DNA of 64,000 nt from Liriodendron chinense (GCA_003013855.2 ML058477.1:434001-498000), one strand, 5' to 3'; positions 33,901 through 46,559 are shown, counted from the stretch's first letter. Made by a program: numbers and translations. Notes: generated by a model from the letters alone, not told the origin.

Positions 33901-36900
33901 GAGGTGCCCCAAAAATACAAGGATCCGGGTAGTCCAACCATCTCATGCATCATAGGAGATTACCGGATTAAACAAGCCTTACTCGATTTGGGGGCAAGTG
34001 TGAACCTCATTCCTTACTCCGTTTACGAACAACTTGGGTTGGGTGAATTGAAACCCACCAAAACCACACTCCAACTTGCTGATAGATCCATTCCTATACT
34101 GAGAGAAATGATTGAGGATGTTCTAGTCCAAGTTGATAAATTCTACTACCCAGTAGACTTTATTGTCTTGGATACACATCCCGTGATAGGCACCGGTGCT
34201 CAAATTCCTGTCATACTTGGCCGACCGTTTCTAGCTACTTCAAATGCAATTATCAATTGTAGAAACGGACTTGTACAAATGTCCTTTGGAAATATGACCC
34301 TTGAGCTTAACATATTTGATTTATGCAAACAACCACGGGAGGTTGATGATGATATCTACGAACTAAACATGATTGAATCATTCGTGGAAGATACCTTCCC
34401 CTTGTTATTATCTTCCGACCCTTTGGAGGCATGTGTGGCCCATTCTCATGAGATAAATGATGAAACAATACAAGAGATGGATGCCATTCTAGATGCGATG
34501 CCGGTGCTTGATAATAAAAGATGGAGGGCCCTATTTGAGCCTTTGCCTGTAAATGAGAACAAGGCCCTCCCATCCAATATCAAGGCACCAACAGTACTCG
34601 ACTTAAAACCATTACCAAGTGAGCTGAAATATGTCTATTTAGGTCGAGATGAGACATATCCAGTGGTGATTTCTTCCCACTTGGATGAGGAACAAGAGAG
34701 TAAGCTAATGGCCACTCTATTAGAGCACAAGAGTGCCATTAGATGGTCAATTGCGGATCTCAAAGGCATAGACCCACTGATTTGTACTCATCGCATACAC
34801 CTTGAGGAGAATGCGAAGACATCTAGGCAACCACAAAGACGACTAAATCCAAACATCAAGGATGTAGTTAAGGCCGAAGTGGTGAAACTATTGGATGTGG
34901 GTATTATTTACCCAATATCCGATAGTCAATGGGTGAGCCCAACTCAAGTGGTGCCTAAGAAATCCGGAATAACCATCGTAGCCAATGCCAATAATGAACT
35001 CGTGCCAACTAGAGTCACTACCGGTTGGAGAATGTGCATTGACTACAGGAAGCTAAACACTGTCACGAGGAAAAACCACTTCCCCCTACCGTTTGTTGAT
35101 CAAATTTTAGAATGGTTGGCGGGTCATTCCCACTTTTGCTTCCTTGATGGCTATTCAGGGTACAACCAAATAGAGATTGCCCGTGAAGACCAAGAAAAGA
35201 CTAATTCACATGTCTATTCGGCACTTTCGCCTATCGACGGATGCTGTTTGGACTATGTAATGCCCCTGCCACCTTTCAGCGTTGTATGATGAGTATCTTT
35301 TTTGACATGGTGGGGACAATTCTCGAAGTCTTCATGGATGATTTTTTCGTATTTGGTTGTAACTTTGATGAGTGCCTTGAGCACTTGAAATCTGTGCTGA
35401 AAAGATGTGAAGAGAAGAACCTTGTGCTGAATTGGGAGAAGTGCCACTTCATGGTTAAAAAGGGAATTGTACTTGGTCACATCGTTTCACAAAATGGAAT
35501 CGAGGTGGACAAAGCAAAAATTGATCTTATCTCTAACCTTCCACCACCCAAGAGCATACGAGATGTGCGGTCCTTCTTGGGACACGCAGGATTTTATAGA
35601 AGGTTCATAAAGGACTTCAGTTCACTCTCTCGTCCTTTATGTAACCTACTTCAAAAGGAAAATTCATTCGGTGGAATGAAGAATGTCAAAAGGCCTTTAC
35701 CACCCATAAAGGTATGTTGACATGTGCTCCCATAATGCAACCACCTGATTGGAGCCTTCCTTTTGAAATTATGTGCGATGCTAACGACTATGCTATTGGG
35801 GCCATGCTAGGCCAAAGAAAAGAGAAAAAGCCATGTGTCATCTACTATGCAAGTAGAACCCTAAACTCAGCCCAAGCAAACTACACTTCTACTGAAAAAG
35901 AACTCTTAGCCATAGTTTTTGCCTTGGACAAGTTTAGGTCCTACTTGATTGGATCCAAGATCATCATATTCACTGACCATGCCGCGCTTAAGTACCTTCT
36001 CTCCAAGAAGGATGCTAAACCACGGTTGTTAAGATGGATCCTTCTACTCCAGGAATTTGACATAGAAATACGTGATAAGAAAGGAGTAGAAAATGTCGTG
36101 GTTGACCATCTCTCTCGACTTGTCCTCACTGATTCCCCTGAAACGACCGCGATTAATGACATGTTCCCTGATGAACAACTTTTTACTATTTCCCAATTGC
36201 CATGGTATGCGGACATTGCTAACTATCTTGCTACAGGTACAATTCCTACACATTGGAACAAGCAAGATAAGGATAAATTCTTCACTGAGGTGCGAAAATT
36301 CTTATGGGACGACCCATACTTATTCAAGTATTATCCCGATCAAATTATAAGGAGATGTGTCCCAGATGATGAACAACAAAGTATCATCTCCTTCTGCCAT
36401 TCTCATGCTTGTGGTGGCCACTTTTCGGCTAAAAAGACCACAGCAAAAATTCTGCAATGTGGGTTTTATTGGCCCACTATGTTCAAAGACACACATGAGT
36501 TTTGCAAAACATGTGAACCTTGTCAGAAATTAGGAGGAATCTCCCGTAGAAATATGATGCCACTCAATCCCATCTTAATAATCAAAATTTTTTATTGTTG
36601 GGGCATCGATTTCATGGGTCCATTCCCATCTTCTTTTGGAAACACATACATCTTGCTTGCCGTTGACTATATTTCCAAATAGGTCAAGGCCATCCCTTGC
36701 CGAAATAATGACCATAAAATGGTCATTCGCTTCTTAAAAGAGAATATTCTTTCCCGGTTTGGCACACCTCGAGTCATCATAAGTGATGGAGGGTCTCACT
36801 TTTGTAATACCCTTTTGAAACTTTAATGAAGAAATATGGCGTAACACACAAAGTGAGCACTCCCTATCACCCACAAACTAGTGGGCAAGCTGAGATATCC

Positions 36901-37498
36901 AATAGGGAGATTAAACACATTTTGGAGAAAACGGTGAACCCCGATCGCAAGGATTGGTCGCTTCGGCTTACCGATGCGCTTTGGGCCTACCGTACTGCTT
37001 TCAAGACCCCTATTGGAATGTCTCCCTATAGACTTGTTTATGGGAAGGCTTATCACTTGCCTGTGGAGTTGGAACATAGGGCATATTGGGCAATTAAGAA
37101 GATGAATTTTGATTCTGACAAGGCGAGCTCGTTGCACAAATTACAATTGAATGAACTTGCAGAAATCCGGAACGAAGCATATCAGAATGCGAGAATTTAC
37201 AAGGACAAAACGAAGATATTCCATGATAAGAATATTCTTCGAAAAACATTCACGGTTAATCAAAAAGTCCTCTTGTATAATTCTCGCCTACATTTATTTC
37301 CGGGAAAGTTGAGATCTCGATGGACCGGTCCCTTACATTGTGCAAAATGTCTATCCATATGGGACTGTCGAGCTATTAAATCCAAGGAACGGCAACATTT
37401 TTAAGGCAAATGGTCAGCGATTAAAGCCGTTCTTTGAGAAATTTCCTTCAGAAGGTATGTCCATACCTCTGACTGATCCTGTCTACTAGGATGATTGA
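33901..37498 (+). pseudogene. pol: Athila-2 pol pseudogene (protease, RT, RNase H, integrase)
   Basis: Protease LLDLGASVNLIPYSVYEQL (D-L-G, the form in this lineage) and ILGRPFLATSNA at about 33970-34320; RT with CIDYRKLNTVT, FGLCNAPATFQRCM and VFMDDFFVFG; RNase H with LLAIVFALDKFRSYLIGSK and FTDHAALKYLL; integrase zinc region CHSHACGGHFSAKK...CEPCQKLG and core IDFMGPFPSSFG, VIISDGGSHFC, YHPQTSGQAEISNREIKH. Breaks: frameshift near 35200, frameshift near 35665, TAG at 36680 (Trp position), a one-base loss near 36813, a frameshift near 37325, and TAG before the natural TGA at 37496. Confidence 0.92.
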
Positions 37499-38635
37499 TC
37501 TCCTAGTTTGATGGAGGTATAGAGTAGTTAGGATTAGGCTTTTGTTGCTTTTGTTTGCTTTTGCTTAGGTTTGTTAGAAGGAGGAAGAATTTCACTTTTC
37601 ATTTTTTTCAGGTACTCTCATTTCTCACTCCCTTTTATTTTCAAATTGCTCTCATGTTTGGTTCATTTCACATCTTTTACATTGAGGACAATGCAAGATT
37701 TGGTTGGGGGGTGTAGGATCACTTGGATGAATCCAACGTTTTGTAACATTTCGAGCAATAATGTAGAAATTTTTCAATTTTTCTAAAATTCAAAACTCTT
37801 TAGGAAAATTTTGGTTCTATGCATTCAAGATGATATGAGCATAAGAGGAGGGGATATAAAGTGTATGAGGTTGTAAATCTTGATCTTCTCTTGGCATAAT
37901 GGTTTTATATGAGAATTCCCCTAATTCTGTGATTGATAGAAAATCTGAACACTTTTACACCTAGTTCACATTACACGATTTTCATGGGTTGAAGGGATTA
38001 TGTGATTTATGGGTTAGCTAGACTTTGATTTAAGGTGCTGAGAAACCAGGCCGTGGTATTCTGTCCATCCTTGTCCATGGGAAAACAACGAAAGATATGG
38101 ATTTCTAAAAATCCTATCTAAATTAAAAGAAAAAGGAAAAGGAAGGATGAAATTGGGAATGATGGAAAAATGGTGGAAAATTCCGATTAGGGCTACCTAC
38201 TACCAACCGGGGGATGGTCTAGCCATAACCAAAGCCAGAAATGGAACGTAGTGTGAAAGTCATCGGAAGGACGGTAAGGCAAATTCCTATCACTGGCTTG
38301 ATGTGGCTCTATATACCTTGAGATCTATAGTCTGGTAGATTTATGAAGAAGATAATCCTAAAAACTCATGAGATGAAGTTTCACTATGCACACTAAGTTG
38401 AATTTGTTCAAGTTCTTCTATTTTTTCAACCAATCAACGGGAATTTCATATGAATGCTTATCATGTTCTGAGGGTTTGCGGTTTCAACCTTCGTCACCTA
38501 ATAATTCTGAATCTTACACTTGTATGTCTTGGGATATATAGAAGGATGGTTTCTGAAAGAGAGTTGAGTTTTGAAGAATGGAATTAGTTTCACGCATGTT
38601 TTGCTCGGGATTAGCAAAATGCTGGTTAGGGGGTG
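37499..38635 (+). other. Athila-2 3' noncoding region and polypurine tract
   Basis: About 1.1 kb without a supported ORF, clearly alignable with 58256-59478 of Athila-3: ACATTGAGGACAATGCAA, ACATTTCGAGCAA, CACATTACACGATTTTCATG and GATTAGGGCTACCTA. It ends in GCTGGTTAGGGGGTG, the PPT, directly before the 3' LTR. Confidence 0.8.
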
Positions 38636-40215
38636 TGTTGAGCTCTTAATTGTGCATATTCTAACCCCAATTCATCACTCATTGTGCGAGATTTTTATGA
38701 CTTAAAGACTAATTGAATGCATGTTTTGTGATTGCAGGATTGAGAGTGGACTTCGCTTAATTGAAGATGAAAAGGGCTTATTTAGAACCATTTGGATGAA
38801 GATCGAAGGAGGACCAAAGAAGAAGGAAGCAAGGAAAGAAGAAAAGAAGAAAGAAAGAAGAAACTGAACTAGAAACAGGCCAAGATCGGTCGTGACCAGT
38901 CGGCCAGGAAGGTCAGACCGGTCGTGAGACCGGTCGGCCAGCTTCCCATACAGGCTGAGCTCTCTGGACGTAGGCCTAACACAGTCCGACCGGTCGTGAC
39001 CGGTCGGCCAGGCCAATCCGACCGGTCCATACCGATCTGCCAAAAGAAACTTTACCTCCAGAGCTTGCTGGACTGTCTCACAGTGAGGCACGACCGGTCG
39101 GCCAGTCACTTAGACAGGTCGTGCGACCGGTCGGCCACATGAAAAATCAAAACTTTCTATTTTCAGTCCGATTTTCTCCTGCGCAGTGCGTAAGTGTTAC
39201 GCAAATTCTCGACTCTTCTGAAGTTGCGGAGCCTTCCCACTATAAAAGGACACCTAGGGATCGTTCCTAGGGTATCTTAGAATAGTTTAAGCAAGGTGGG
39301 AGGCGGCGGAAGTGGATTTCAGAGTTCCACAACTCCTTCTAGTTTGTTTTACTGTTTTATGCTTTTCTTAAGTTGTTTCATGTTTCCTTAGTCATGAGCA
39401 GCTAAACCTCTTAGCTAGGGCTAAGAGGTGAAGCTTGTAGTGGATCTAAGATGATTCAATTCGTTCTAAGTTGGTTTTAAGTTTGGAATTCATGTTTATG
39501 AACAATGGTTTGAAGTTTATACAAGTTCTAAGTAGTTTTTCTTAGTCTTATGATGACTCATAGATGTTTGGGAGAATTACTTAAGTTCTTAACTGCTTTG
39601 TATTAGTCTAGACCTGTATGATCCGAGGAATTGGAATACGCTCTAGTACTATGATCTTCATGTGGGGACTTCCTACCAAAGTTCTACTTTTCTAGTTTTC
39701 TGAATTATGTAGGGGACTGTGCATGTGATTTGAATTAAGTTCAAATTGTAATCTAGCCTTGTCTTGTGACAGCACTTGAGGATGGTTATGATTATAATCT
39801 GAGCCTATTGGAATTGGGACTGACCTATGCAATTGAGCATGCTCAGCCTAGCTTACATTGAGTGGATCCTATGCATTCGACTTACATATGACAGATTGTT
39901 TGGTTTAATAGCTCTATCATCCGACTAGATAGATCTTAATATCGATTCTAGTTGAGAAAGTGAGAAACCACAGCGGATTGAACATCAAGGATTGCTACAA
40001 GTGGATCCTTGAACCCCTAGTGCCTTTTTATAATTGTTTACCTTTAATTTAGCTTAAAGTTGTTACTTACATCAATTTCATACAAACATCTGGTTGTTAG
40101 CTCTCAATAGACACTATTGGATGTGTTTGTGAAATCCCACATAAGTCCCTGTGGATTGACCTCGGTCTTACCAAGTTATTACTACATCGCAACCCTACAC
40201 TTGGGGAATCGAACA
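38636..40215 (+). repeat. Athila-2 3' LTR (1580 bp)
   Basis: Near-copy of the 5' LTR, with TATA box at 39241-39247. Relative to the 5' LTR it has an extra block of about 32 bp near 39010-39045 (with GACCGGTCCATACCGATC) and lacks about 10 bp of a GACCGGTC pair near 39090. Ends GGGGAATCGAACA, then the TSD TCTGG. Confidence 0.95.
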
Positions 40216-40220
40216 TCTGG

Positions 40221-41138
40221 GCAACTCAGCGACTCCGTCAATACATGATTGCGTTCCCTGTTCTCCTCCTTGTTCACATGGATCTGCTAAAAAACCTATT
40301 TGAGAAACCAGCACTCACTGGAAGGATAATTAAATGGCAGCTACTCCTGTCTGAATTCGACATCACCTATGTCACTCAGAAGGCAATCAAAGGGCAAGCC
40401 CTCGCCGATCATCTCACCGCTCACTCTCTCTTAGATTATCAACCGCTCAAGACATTCTTCCTTGATGAAGATCTATTGCGCATTGAAGGTGAAGAGAAGA
40501 AGAAGAAAGATGAGTGGACGTTATTCTTCAACGACGCAGCAAATTTTAAAGGAAGTGGTATCGGAGCAATCCTCTACTGTCTAGACGATGTCCCTATTCC
40601 TATCTTAAGGCGCATAGCATTCAAGTGCACCAACAACATGGCAGAGTATGAAGCATGCATCGCCGGTCTAAGGGAAGCCATAATCTTGGGCGTAAAAAAG
40701 CTACGATTATTTGGAGACTCACAACTTATCATCAATCAGACCAATGGCAAATGGAAAACAAAGGATGAGAAGTTGATACCATATCATGTGTATCTTGAAA
40801 ATATGGTCGAAAAATTCAAAGAAATCACCTTCTCATACATGCCCAGGGCCAAGAATCAGTTTGCAGATGCTCTCGCTACACTTGCATCAATGCTCGAGAT
40901 CCCGAAAGGAGCTTCAGAATGGGAACTCACGGTCGAAACTCAAGATGAACCTGCTTTTTGCTTGCAAACAGAAGAAGCCGAAGCTGCCCCTGACAAACCC
41001 TGGTATGCCGACATCAAGCAATATCTCGAAACCAAGGAATATCCGGACGCAGCAACAGAAACAGATCGCCGAACCATCCAGCGTTTGGCCGGCCGATTTA
41101 CCATTAGTGGCGAAGTTCTTTATAATCGATCCTATAAT
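40221..41138 (+). pseudogene. pol: Ogre RNase H end and second (archaeal-type) RNase H
   Basis: Resumes after Athila-2 with RQYMIAFPVLLL, LTGRIIKWQLLLSEFDITYV and GQALADHLTAH (end of the first RNase H), then an intact second RNase H. Acidic residues are visible in WTLFFNDAAN, NMAEYEACIAGL, LFGDSQLIINQ and NQFADALATLASM. A duplicated RNase H between RT and integrase marks the Tat clade. The frame runs to a TAA at 41139 (NRSYN), where integrase would continue. Confidence 0.85.
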
Positions 41139-41291
41139 TAAGTCCTCCTTCGATGCATCGACGAAACAGAAGCTGCAAATATCATGAAAGAAATATACGA
41201 AGGAATCTGTGGCCCACATGAAAGCCCGCACATGATGGCAAAGAAGATTAAACGACTCGGCTACTATTGGCTCACCATGAAGACAGACTGC
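41139..41291 (+). pseudogene. pol: Ogre integrase N-terminus
   Basis: Past the TAA the same frame reads VLLRCIDETEAANIMKEI, GICGPHESPHMMAKKIKRLG and YYWLTMKTDC, the start of the H-H-C-C zinc domain. It is cut by the solo Athila LTR at 41292 and resumes at 43195. Confidence 0.8.
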
Positions 41292-43189
41292 TGTTCGCTC
41301 GCCTCAAGTGTAAGGCTGCGATGTAGTAGTAAATCTCGGTAAGACCGAGGTCGATCCACAGCGAAAGAGGTAAACAATTCCAAGTACCCTAATAATTAGA
41401 ATCTAAGAAATTTAGGAAAATGGTTTTTCACATGAAATAGGAAAATCTGAAATTAAGAAGAACTAGAGCATCAATAATCCACTTGTAGTAGTCCAATGCC
41501 AATCCATTCATCCAAGTACAACACAATTAGAATCAAAGTCCTATTTCTCATCTAATTGAAAGATATAACATTCAAGCACAAACAATCCCACTTAAATCTG
41601 GAAATCAGATTTCTAGTTCTAATTAAGCACATAGAACTTGAACTTGTAGCCTTCGGAGTAACAGCCATGCCTATGGACTATGGCATGCTCAAGGGTTACT
41701 ACAATTCGAATTCAAACAACCCAATCATGGTAATCTCAGAGAATTGCAAGGAACTCATGTCCGGAGCACACAAACTCTCACAAAACTTCTAAAAAATTAA
41801 ACTTTATTCAAACTAGAACTTTAAAATCCAAAGTTAAGAAAAGGGTACTTGAAATAAAAGAATTAAAGCATTGAAACCAACTACAAATTTCACCTCTAGC
41901 TCTAGCTAAGAGGTTAGCTAAGGAAAAGCATATTAAAACTAGAACTAGAACTAAGAAAAGGAAGAAAAACTAGCTGTAGGAGGCTAGGTAGCCTCCTAGG
42001 ACTTGAACTCCTTGCTTCCCACGGCCTTGCTTGATTTGGAATAGAAGAGAGCAACTCCTTTTATAATATAGCAAGAGTACCGCAACACAACAGATTTTGT
42101 TTTGCTTCGTACGGCTTAACCAATGGTCGGATTGCCTTCAAATTTGATTTGTAGCTTCCTTGTAATATGATCTTCCTCATAGATGATTTATATTTTCAAG
42201 ATTATCTTCTGAATGGTCCCACCAATCAGATCATCGACCGCCTCTCAAAATCGCGCAATTCGGGTACCTTCAGAACCAGTCATCTTGCTTTCAACGCTCC
42301 GGAGTGTACAGAGGTCGGATTGATCTCGAAATTTGAACATTGGTAGAAAAATTCCTCCTCTACATGATAGATGGATTGGATTGTCCAAAAAAAATTCCAG
42401 AATTAGGTGTGAAAATTAGAACACTCAGGCCTTTTATAAAGTCTGTGCAGTTGGATCTTTCTGGATGGTCCATCTTTCTTCAACTGGTACGATCAAACCA
42501 CACATTCTTTTGATCTAAAACTTTTGTGGTTATTCATATATGGATGTGGTCTAAAAGATGGTCAAAGTAGATTCTTCATATCATCAATGATGGGTCACCT
42601 GGACCATTCTAGTGTTGAACAGCGAAATCTGGAACTTTCTGGACAGTTCGTATTGTTTTGGCCACCACGATCAATCCGTAGCTCCGATCGACACTAAACC
42701 ACTTGGGTTATTTCGGCGTCGAGCTCCTCTTCGACATGGATGTGTTGAATTTCCAAATATCATCAAGATGGGCCCAGAAAACTGGGCTGAAAAACCAGAC
42801 ACGGGAATAGCCTGCTGTTTGGAATCTAGAAGTGCGAACTTGCACGGCCGACCGGTCTTGACCGGTCTAGGCTGTCTTTCCTTGCTCCAGCAGCTTCTGT
42901 AGAAGGTTGCCCATGTGGCCGACCGGTCTTGACCGGTCGGACCACTTTTCTGCATTCTTTCTTCTTTCTTTTCTTCTCTCCTTGGTCTCTCTTTGGTTTC
43001 TTCTTTCTTTGGCCCACCTTGGGTCTTCATCCAATGCTCCTAAATGTCTCCTTTTTGTCTCCAATTAGATGAAGTCTGCTCTCATTCCTACAATCACAAA
43101 ACCTACATTAGATGGGCCTTTTAAACATGCAAATCATGCATATAATGTGATGGAATGGCTTATACAATGTATAAATTGAAGGTTCAACA
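41292..43189 (-). mobile_element. Solo Athila LTR (minus) with TSD ACTGC
   Basis: On + it reads TGTTCGCTCGCCTCAAGTG to AGGTTCAACA (1898 bp), an Athila-1-type LTR in reverse. ACTGC flanks both sides (41287-41291 and 43190-43194). A minus-strand TATA (TATAAAAGG) lies at about 42059-42066. GACCGGTC pairs lie at about 42849-42866 and 42920-42940, some 800 bp upstream of the TATA because this LTR has extra sequence between about 42100 and 42830. It sits inside the Ogre integrase zinc region. Confidence 0.92.
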
Positions 43190-43194
43190 ACTGC

Positions 43195-43624
43195 TGCTAG
43201 CATGTCAGAAAATGTTTCAAGTGTCAGGAGCATACGAATCAAATTCATGCCCCCTCATCAGAATTGTACAAACTGACAACTCCCTGGCCCTTCTCTATAA
43301 GGGGTCTCAACATCATTGGGATGCTGCAATTGTGGTGTAGGAGGCATGCGTGCGCTAAGTCATTCCCAGTGTTATCAGAAAAGGATCGCTCGGGCTTATA
43401 ACAAGAGAGTCCAAAAAAGAAGTTTCAAGGTGGGCAACATGGTCATGAAGAAAATCCTACCATCGCACCTTCCGGATCCTAGAGGAAAGCTCAAACCCTC
43501 ATGGGACGGACTGCTGATCATCAGAGAAGTACTTCCTGGAGGCGTCCTCAAACTCACCAGCATGAGAGGGGTGGATCTTCCTGAGCCAATCAAAGCCGAC
43601 AAAGTGAAGATCTTTCATGGGTAA
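43195..43624 (+). pseudogene. pol: Ogre integrase zinc end joined to C-terminal domain, core deleted
   Basis: Starts with the C-x2-C part (KCFKCQEHTNQIHAPPSELY and SPWPFSI-like sequence), but after GLNIIGML it passes within about 35 bases to the C-terminal domain: CYQKRIARAYNKRVQKRSF, KVGNMVMKKILPSHLPDPRG and LKPSWDGLLIIREVLPGG. The catalytic D,D-35-E core, about 200 residues, is missing, so no strand transfer would be possible. TAG and TAA codons are also present near 43203 and 43337. The frame ends with TAA at 43622. Confidence 0.8.
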
Positions 43625-44340
43625 GTCATTCTGACCTTATCAAAAGTTACATTAGTAGAGCTGAAGTCAAAGGGTTGAAGTTAAAACTTCTGAGGAATCA
43701 TTTCCGTCCACCAATAAGTGTTTCAAATAAAGGGATTCAAAAGAAAAAAGAGAGAAGAAAAAGATATAAAAAAAAGAATACAAAGAAAAGAACAAAAAAG
43801 AAAGAAAATGAGAAGCCAAAAACAAAACGCCAGAGAAAAATCAACCCAAAAGGAAACACAGTCACCTATCCATCCATCTCAGAAGTGTCTATGGCTAAGA
43901 ACGACAGCTCTATCATTGTAACTTAGGTTAATGGACGAAAGGCTACCATCGGCCGACAACGATGGATTCCCAACCTCTAGCCGCCGCATTTATCCACAAA
44001 AAAAATGAGTGCCTAAACAAAGAGGGCAGAGTGAAAATTCATAAGGGCACTCTAAGTAAAAATAGTGGGACGTGATGAGAATAGTGGGACGTGATGAAAA
44101 TTCGAAAGGGCGCCACGGGCAAAAATGACGGGAAAAAGCCGGTTGTGGTGAAAACTCGAAAGAGCGCTACAGGCAAAAATGGCTCGAATAGAAAAAAAAA
44201 GTGCAGGTACTAAGAAACTAGACGGTTTAGATCAACTCAAGCAGTTGCAGTTCAAGAACAAGAAGAAGTACAATTGGGAACAAAGAACGCTACACATTCT
44301 GACAAAACTCTTAGGAAGTAACAGTTTCCATTGCCTATGC
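43625..44340 (+). other. Ogre 3' region, purine-rich
   Basis: 43735-43830 is an A/G-rich tract (AAAGAGAGAAGAAAAAGA). Further on AATAGTGGGACGTGATGA is duplicated (44063-44097), as are GAAAGGGCGCCACGGGCAAA and GAAAGAGCGCTACAGGCAAA. No conserved protein. The expected PPT and 3' LTR are not seen before the Athila LTR fragment at 44341. Confidence 0.5.
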
Positions 44341-44958
44341 TGTTCGCTCGCCTCAAGTGCAAGGCTGCAATGTAGTAATCAATCTCGGTAAGACCGAGGT
44401 CGATCCACAGGGAATTAGAGAATGAATTCTAAATTATTCCAACAACTCAAGTTGTAATAAATAAGAGATTCAATTGAGAGATTATGCTAAAACAACAACT
44501 TAAGAAAAACAATAATTAAAGGTACTAAGGCTTTCAAGGATCCACTTGTAGTAATCCCATGTCAATCCAATCAATCCAAGCATAATACACAACTAGATTT
44601 GAAGTCCTATCTCTCATCTAGTTGGAAGATAAAGCATTAAACACATTCAATTTCACTCAAGTTGAACTTCCAAGTTCTAGTCCCATTCAACACATATAAA
44701 ATTCGAAATTACAACCTTCGGAGTAACAGCCATGCCTATGGATTATGGCATGCTCAAAGGTTACCATCATTCCAATCTAATCAAGCAACACATGATAATC
44801 TCATAGAATTGCAAGGAATCCATGTCCGGAGCACATGAACTCTCATAAAATGTCTAAAATTATTAATTTTATAAGAATTAGAATATCAAAATTAGAACTT
44901 GAAGTAGAACTACTTGAACTAAACTGACTCAAACATGAAATTGGCTACAAGCTTCACC
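44341..44958 (-). repeat. Truncated Athila LTR fragment (minus)
   Basis: On + it starts TGTTCGCTCGCCTCAAGTGC like the solo LTR at 41292 and follows the Athila-1-type LTR for about 618 bp to GCTACAAGCTTCACCTC. It then switches without gap into SIRE gag sequence. The U3 part with the TATA box and GACCGGTC array is missing. Confidence 0.85.
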
Positions 44959-45437
44959 TCCATAATAATGTTTTCAAATTGTGTAGTGAGGCGCTGAAGT
45001 TTCGAGCGTTTGACAACGCTTGTTCCTTCATGAGTAACTTCAAGAATATCCCATGCCTGCTTACTGGTTGTGCAATTTTGAAACCGACCAAATTCATCTT
45101 TAAATACTGAACAAAAAATGGCATTCAGGCCTTTGGCATTATGAACACGTTGAGCTTAATCATAATCGGTCCACATCGCCTTATCTCTTGGCCTGAGAAC
45201 ATCCGGTTCACCTTCCTTACATATAATGTCCATTGGGGGTTTATATCCAATATTAACCATGTCCCTAACGTACGAATCAATAGATTCCAAAAAGATGCGC
45301 ATCCGGACTTTCCAATATGGGTAGTTTCACCCATCAAAGAAGGGAGGCTTAGTAACGGATGTAAAGTCCTCTCTAGACATATTTTCAAGTTCTCTTAGGA
45401 TCTCACTCCGAGTTTTTAAACCTGAACGGAGGAACCC
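44958..45437 (-). pseudogene. gag: SIRE gag 5' fragment of a tandem second copy
   Basis: Parallels 63267-63744: the same gag start region (SIDSYVRDMVNIGYKPPMD, ICKEGEPDVLRP on the minus strand) with an in-frame stop after MWTDYD. It lies downstream of the SIRE 3' LTR in element direction, where no gag should be, so it belongs to a second tandem unit that is cut off at the Athila LTR fragment. Confidence 0.8.
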
Positions 45438-45449
45438 GCTCTGATACCA
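45438..45449 (-). promoter_or_regulatory. SIRE primer binding site, tRNA-iMet type (tandem copy)
   Basis: TGGTATCAGAGC on the minus strand, two bases from the LTR end. This is the standard initiator-Met PBS of Copia elements. A second copy lies at 63745-63756. Confidence 0.85.
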
Positions 45450-46506
45450 ATTGAAATTGCGGTTTTACCGCTTGTAGAGATAATCGGAGATATGCCTAAT
45501 GTCCTAGAGGGGGTGAATAGGACTTTTTGAATTTCCAATTACAATTAAAAACTAATCAAGTCAATCTTATCAACCAAGATTATCACAATAACATTCAAGG
45601 CAATTATATGATGCATTTGTAAGCAAAGACTATCATAGGCATTTCATCAAACAATTAGCATTCATGATTGACTAAACCATTCAACACATAACAATCATTC
45701 AATCTCACAATGCACAATGATTTATAGTGGTTCGGTTTCCCTACTCCACTCCCAGTTCACGATCTCAACCTATGAGACCATCGGATTTTACTACAGTTGT
45801 GGTTTTAAATCAGGTTAACCATCAACCTTGACATCCTTTGATCTAGGACCGCGTTTACCATCCGCTGATGGCCCAATCCAGGGACTAGATGAGTTTGGAT
45901 CTCAAACTCTCACCAATCCTAATCCAAGGACGGTCACGTACACTCCCGCCGGTGTTTAAAACTCTCACCAATCCTAATCCAAGGATGGTCACGTACACTC
46001 CCGTCGGAGTTTCCCAATCCAGGGAATAGAGATTCAATAAATGGACTCTCAAATACTAGACATACCTAGACGATTGAGCCTCGATTCAATGCCTTTGATG
46101 AGTAGCTTCAGCTCCACGTGCTTCAGCTTCTCTTTGTGCTCCCAAGATCAGCTATCGATATAAATGATGTGATTGTGATTATGCCGGGTAGTTGGGAGAG
46201 AGTGGTCAAGTTCCTCTTGCCTATTCAATGCAATGGTTATGAGGGAACTACCAAACTTCAGCATTCAATGGCTATAAACGACCTCATAAAGATATTTCGA
46301 AGGTAGGTCGGCCATGAATGAAGATCTTGAGTTCATACTTCAAACCGAGCTTTGAATGCTCAATGACAGGCCATTAATGGCTAAGTTTGAATGATGAACT
46401 CAAGGGAGTTAAGAGCAAGGAGGGTAGGAGGATGTGAGTAAAGACTCTCTCTCTCTTAGCTCTTGAAGGGTGTTGAATGCATGCCAAGAAAGACCACAAG
46501 ATATGG

Positions 46507-46513
46507 CTTTATA
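46507..46513 (-). promoter_or_regulatory. TATA box of the SIRE LTR
   Basis: The minus strand reads TTCTATAAAGCC. It lies 79 bp downstream, in transcription direction, of the nearest GACCGGTC word. Confidence 0.6.
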
Positions 46514-46559
46514 GAACCCCAAATGATAGCCCCAACGGATAAAAAACGGTCACATCCGA

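Larger units (their letters stand above)
29865..40215 (+). mobile_element. Athila-2: full-length Athila retrotransposon, TSD TCTGG
   Basis: 10,351 bp with two LTRs (29865-31422 and 38636-40215), both TGTTGAGCTC...GAACA, flanked by TCTGG at 29860-29864 and 40216-40220. PBS, gag, protease, RT, RNase H, integrase, a 1.1-kb 3' noncoding region and a PPT are in canonical order. Coding is broken by several stops and frameshifts, but structure and LTR similarity show a fairly recent insertion into the Ogre RNase H. Confidence 0.95.
18794..44340 (+). mobile_element. Ogre-like (Tat clade) retrotransposon, nested with three insertions
   Basis: Internal region in order: PBS, Q-rich leader protein and gag, protease with DNGSS, RT, RNase H, a second RNase H (the Tat-clade hallmark), integrase and a purine-rich 3' region. 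It is interrupted at 24404-28849 (TSD CTTTG), 29865-40215 (TSD TCTGG) and 41292-43189 (TSD ACTGC). Removing these restores colinear domain order. It carries many stops, a catalytic RT substitution and an integrase core deletion. No 3' LTR is seen; the sequence runs into an Athila LTR fragment at 44341. Confidence 0.8.

Noticed and set aside
43675..43926. Lys/Arg-rich ORFs in two frames
   Set aside because: A purine-rich tract translates as Lys/Arg/Glu in any frame; no domain.
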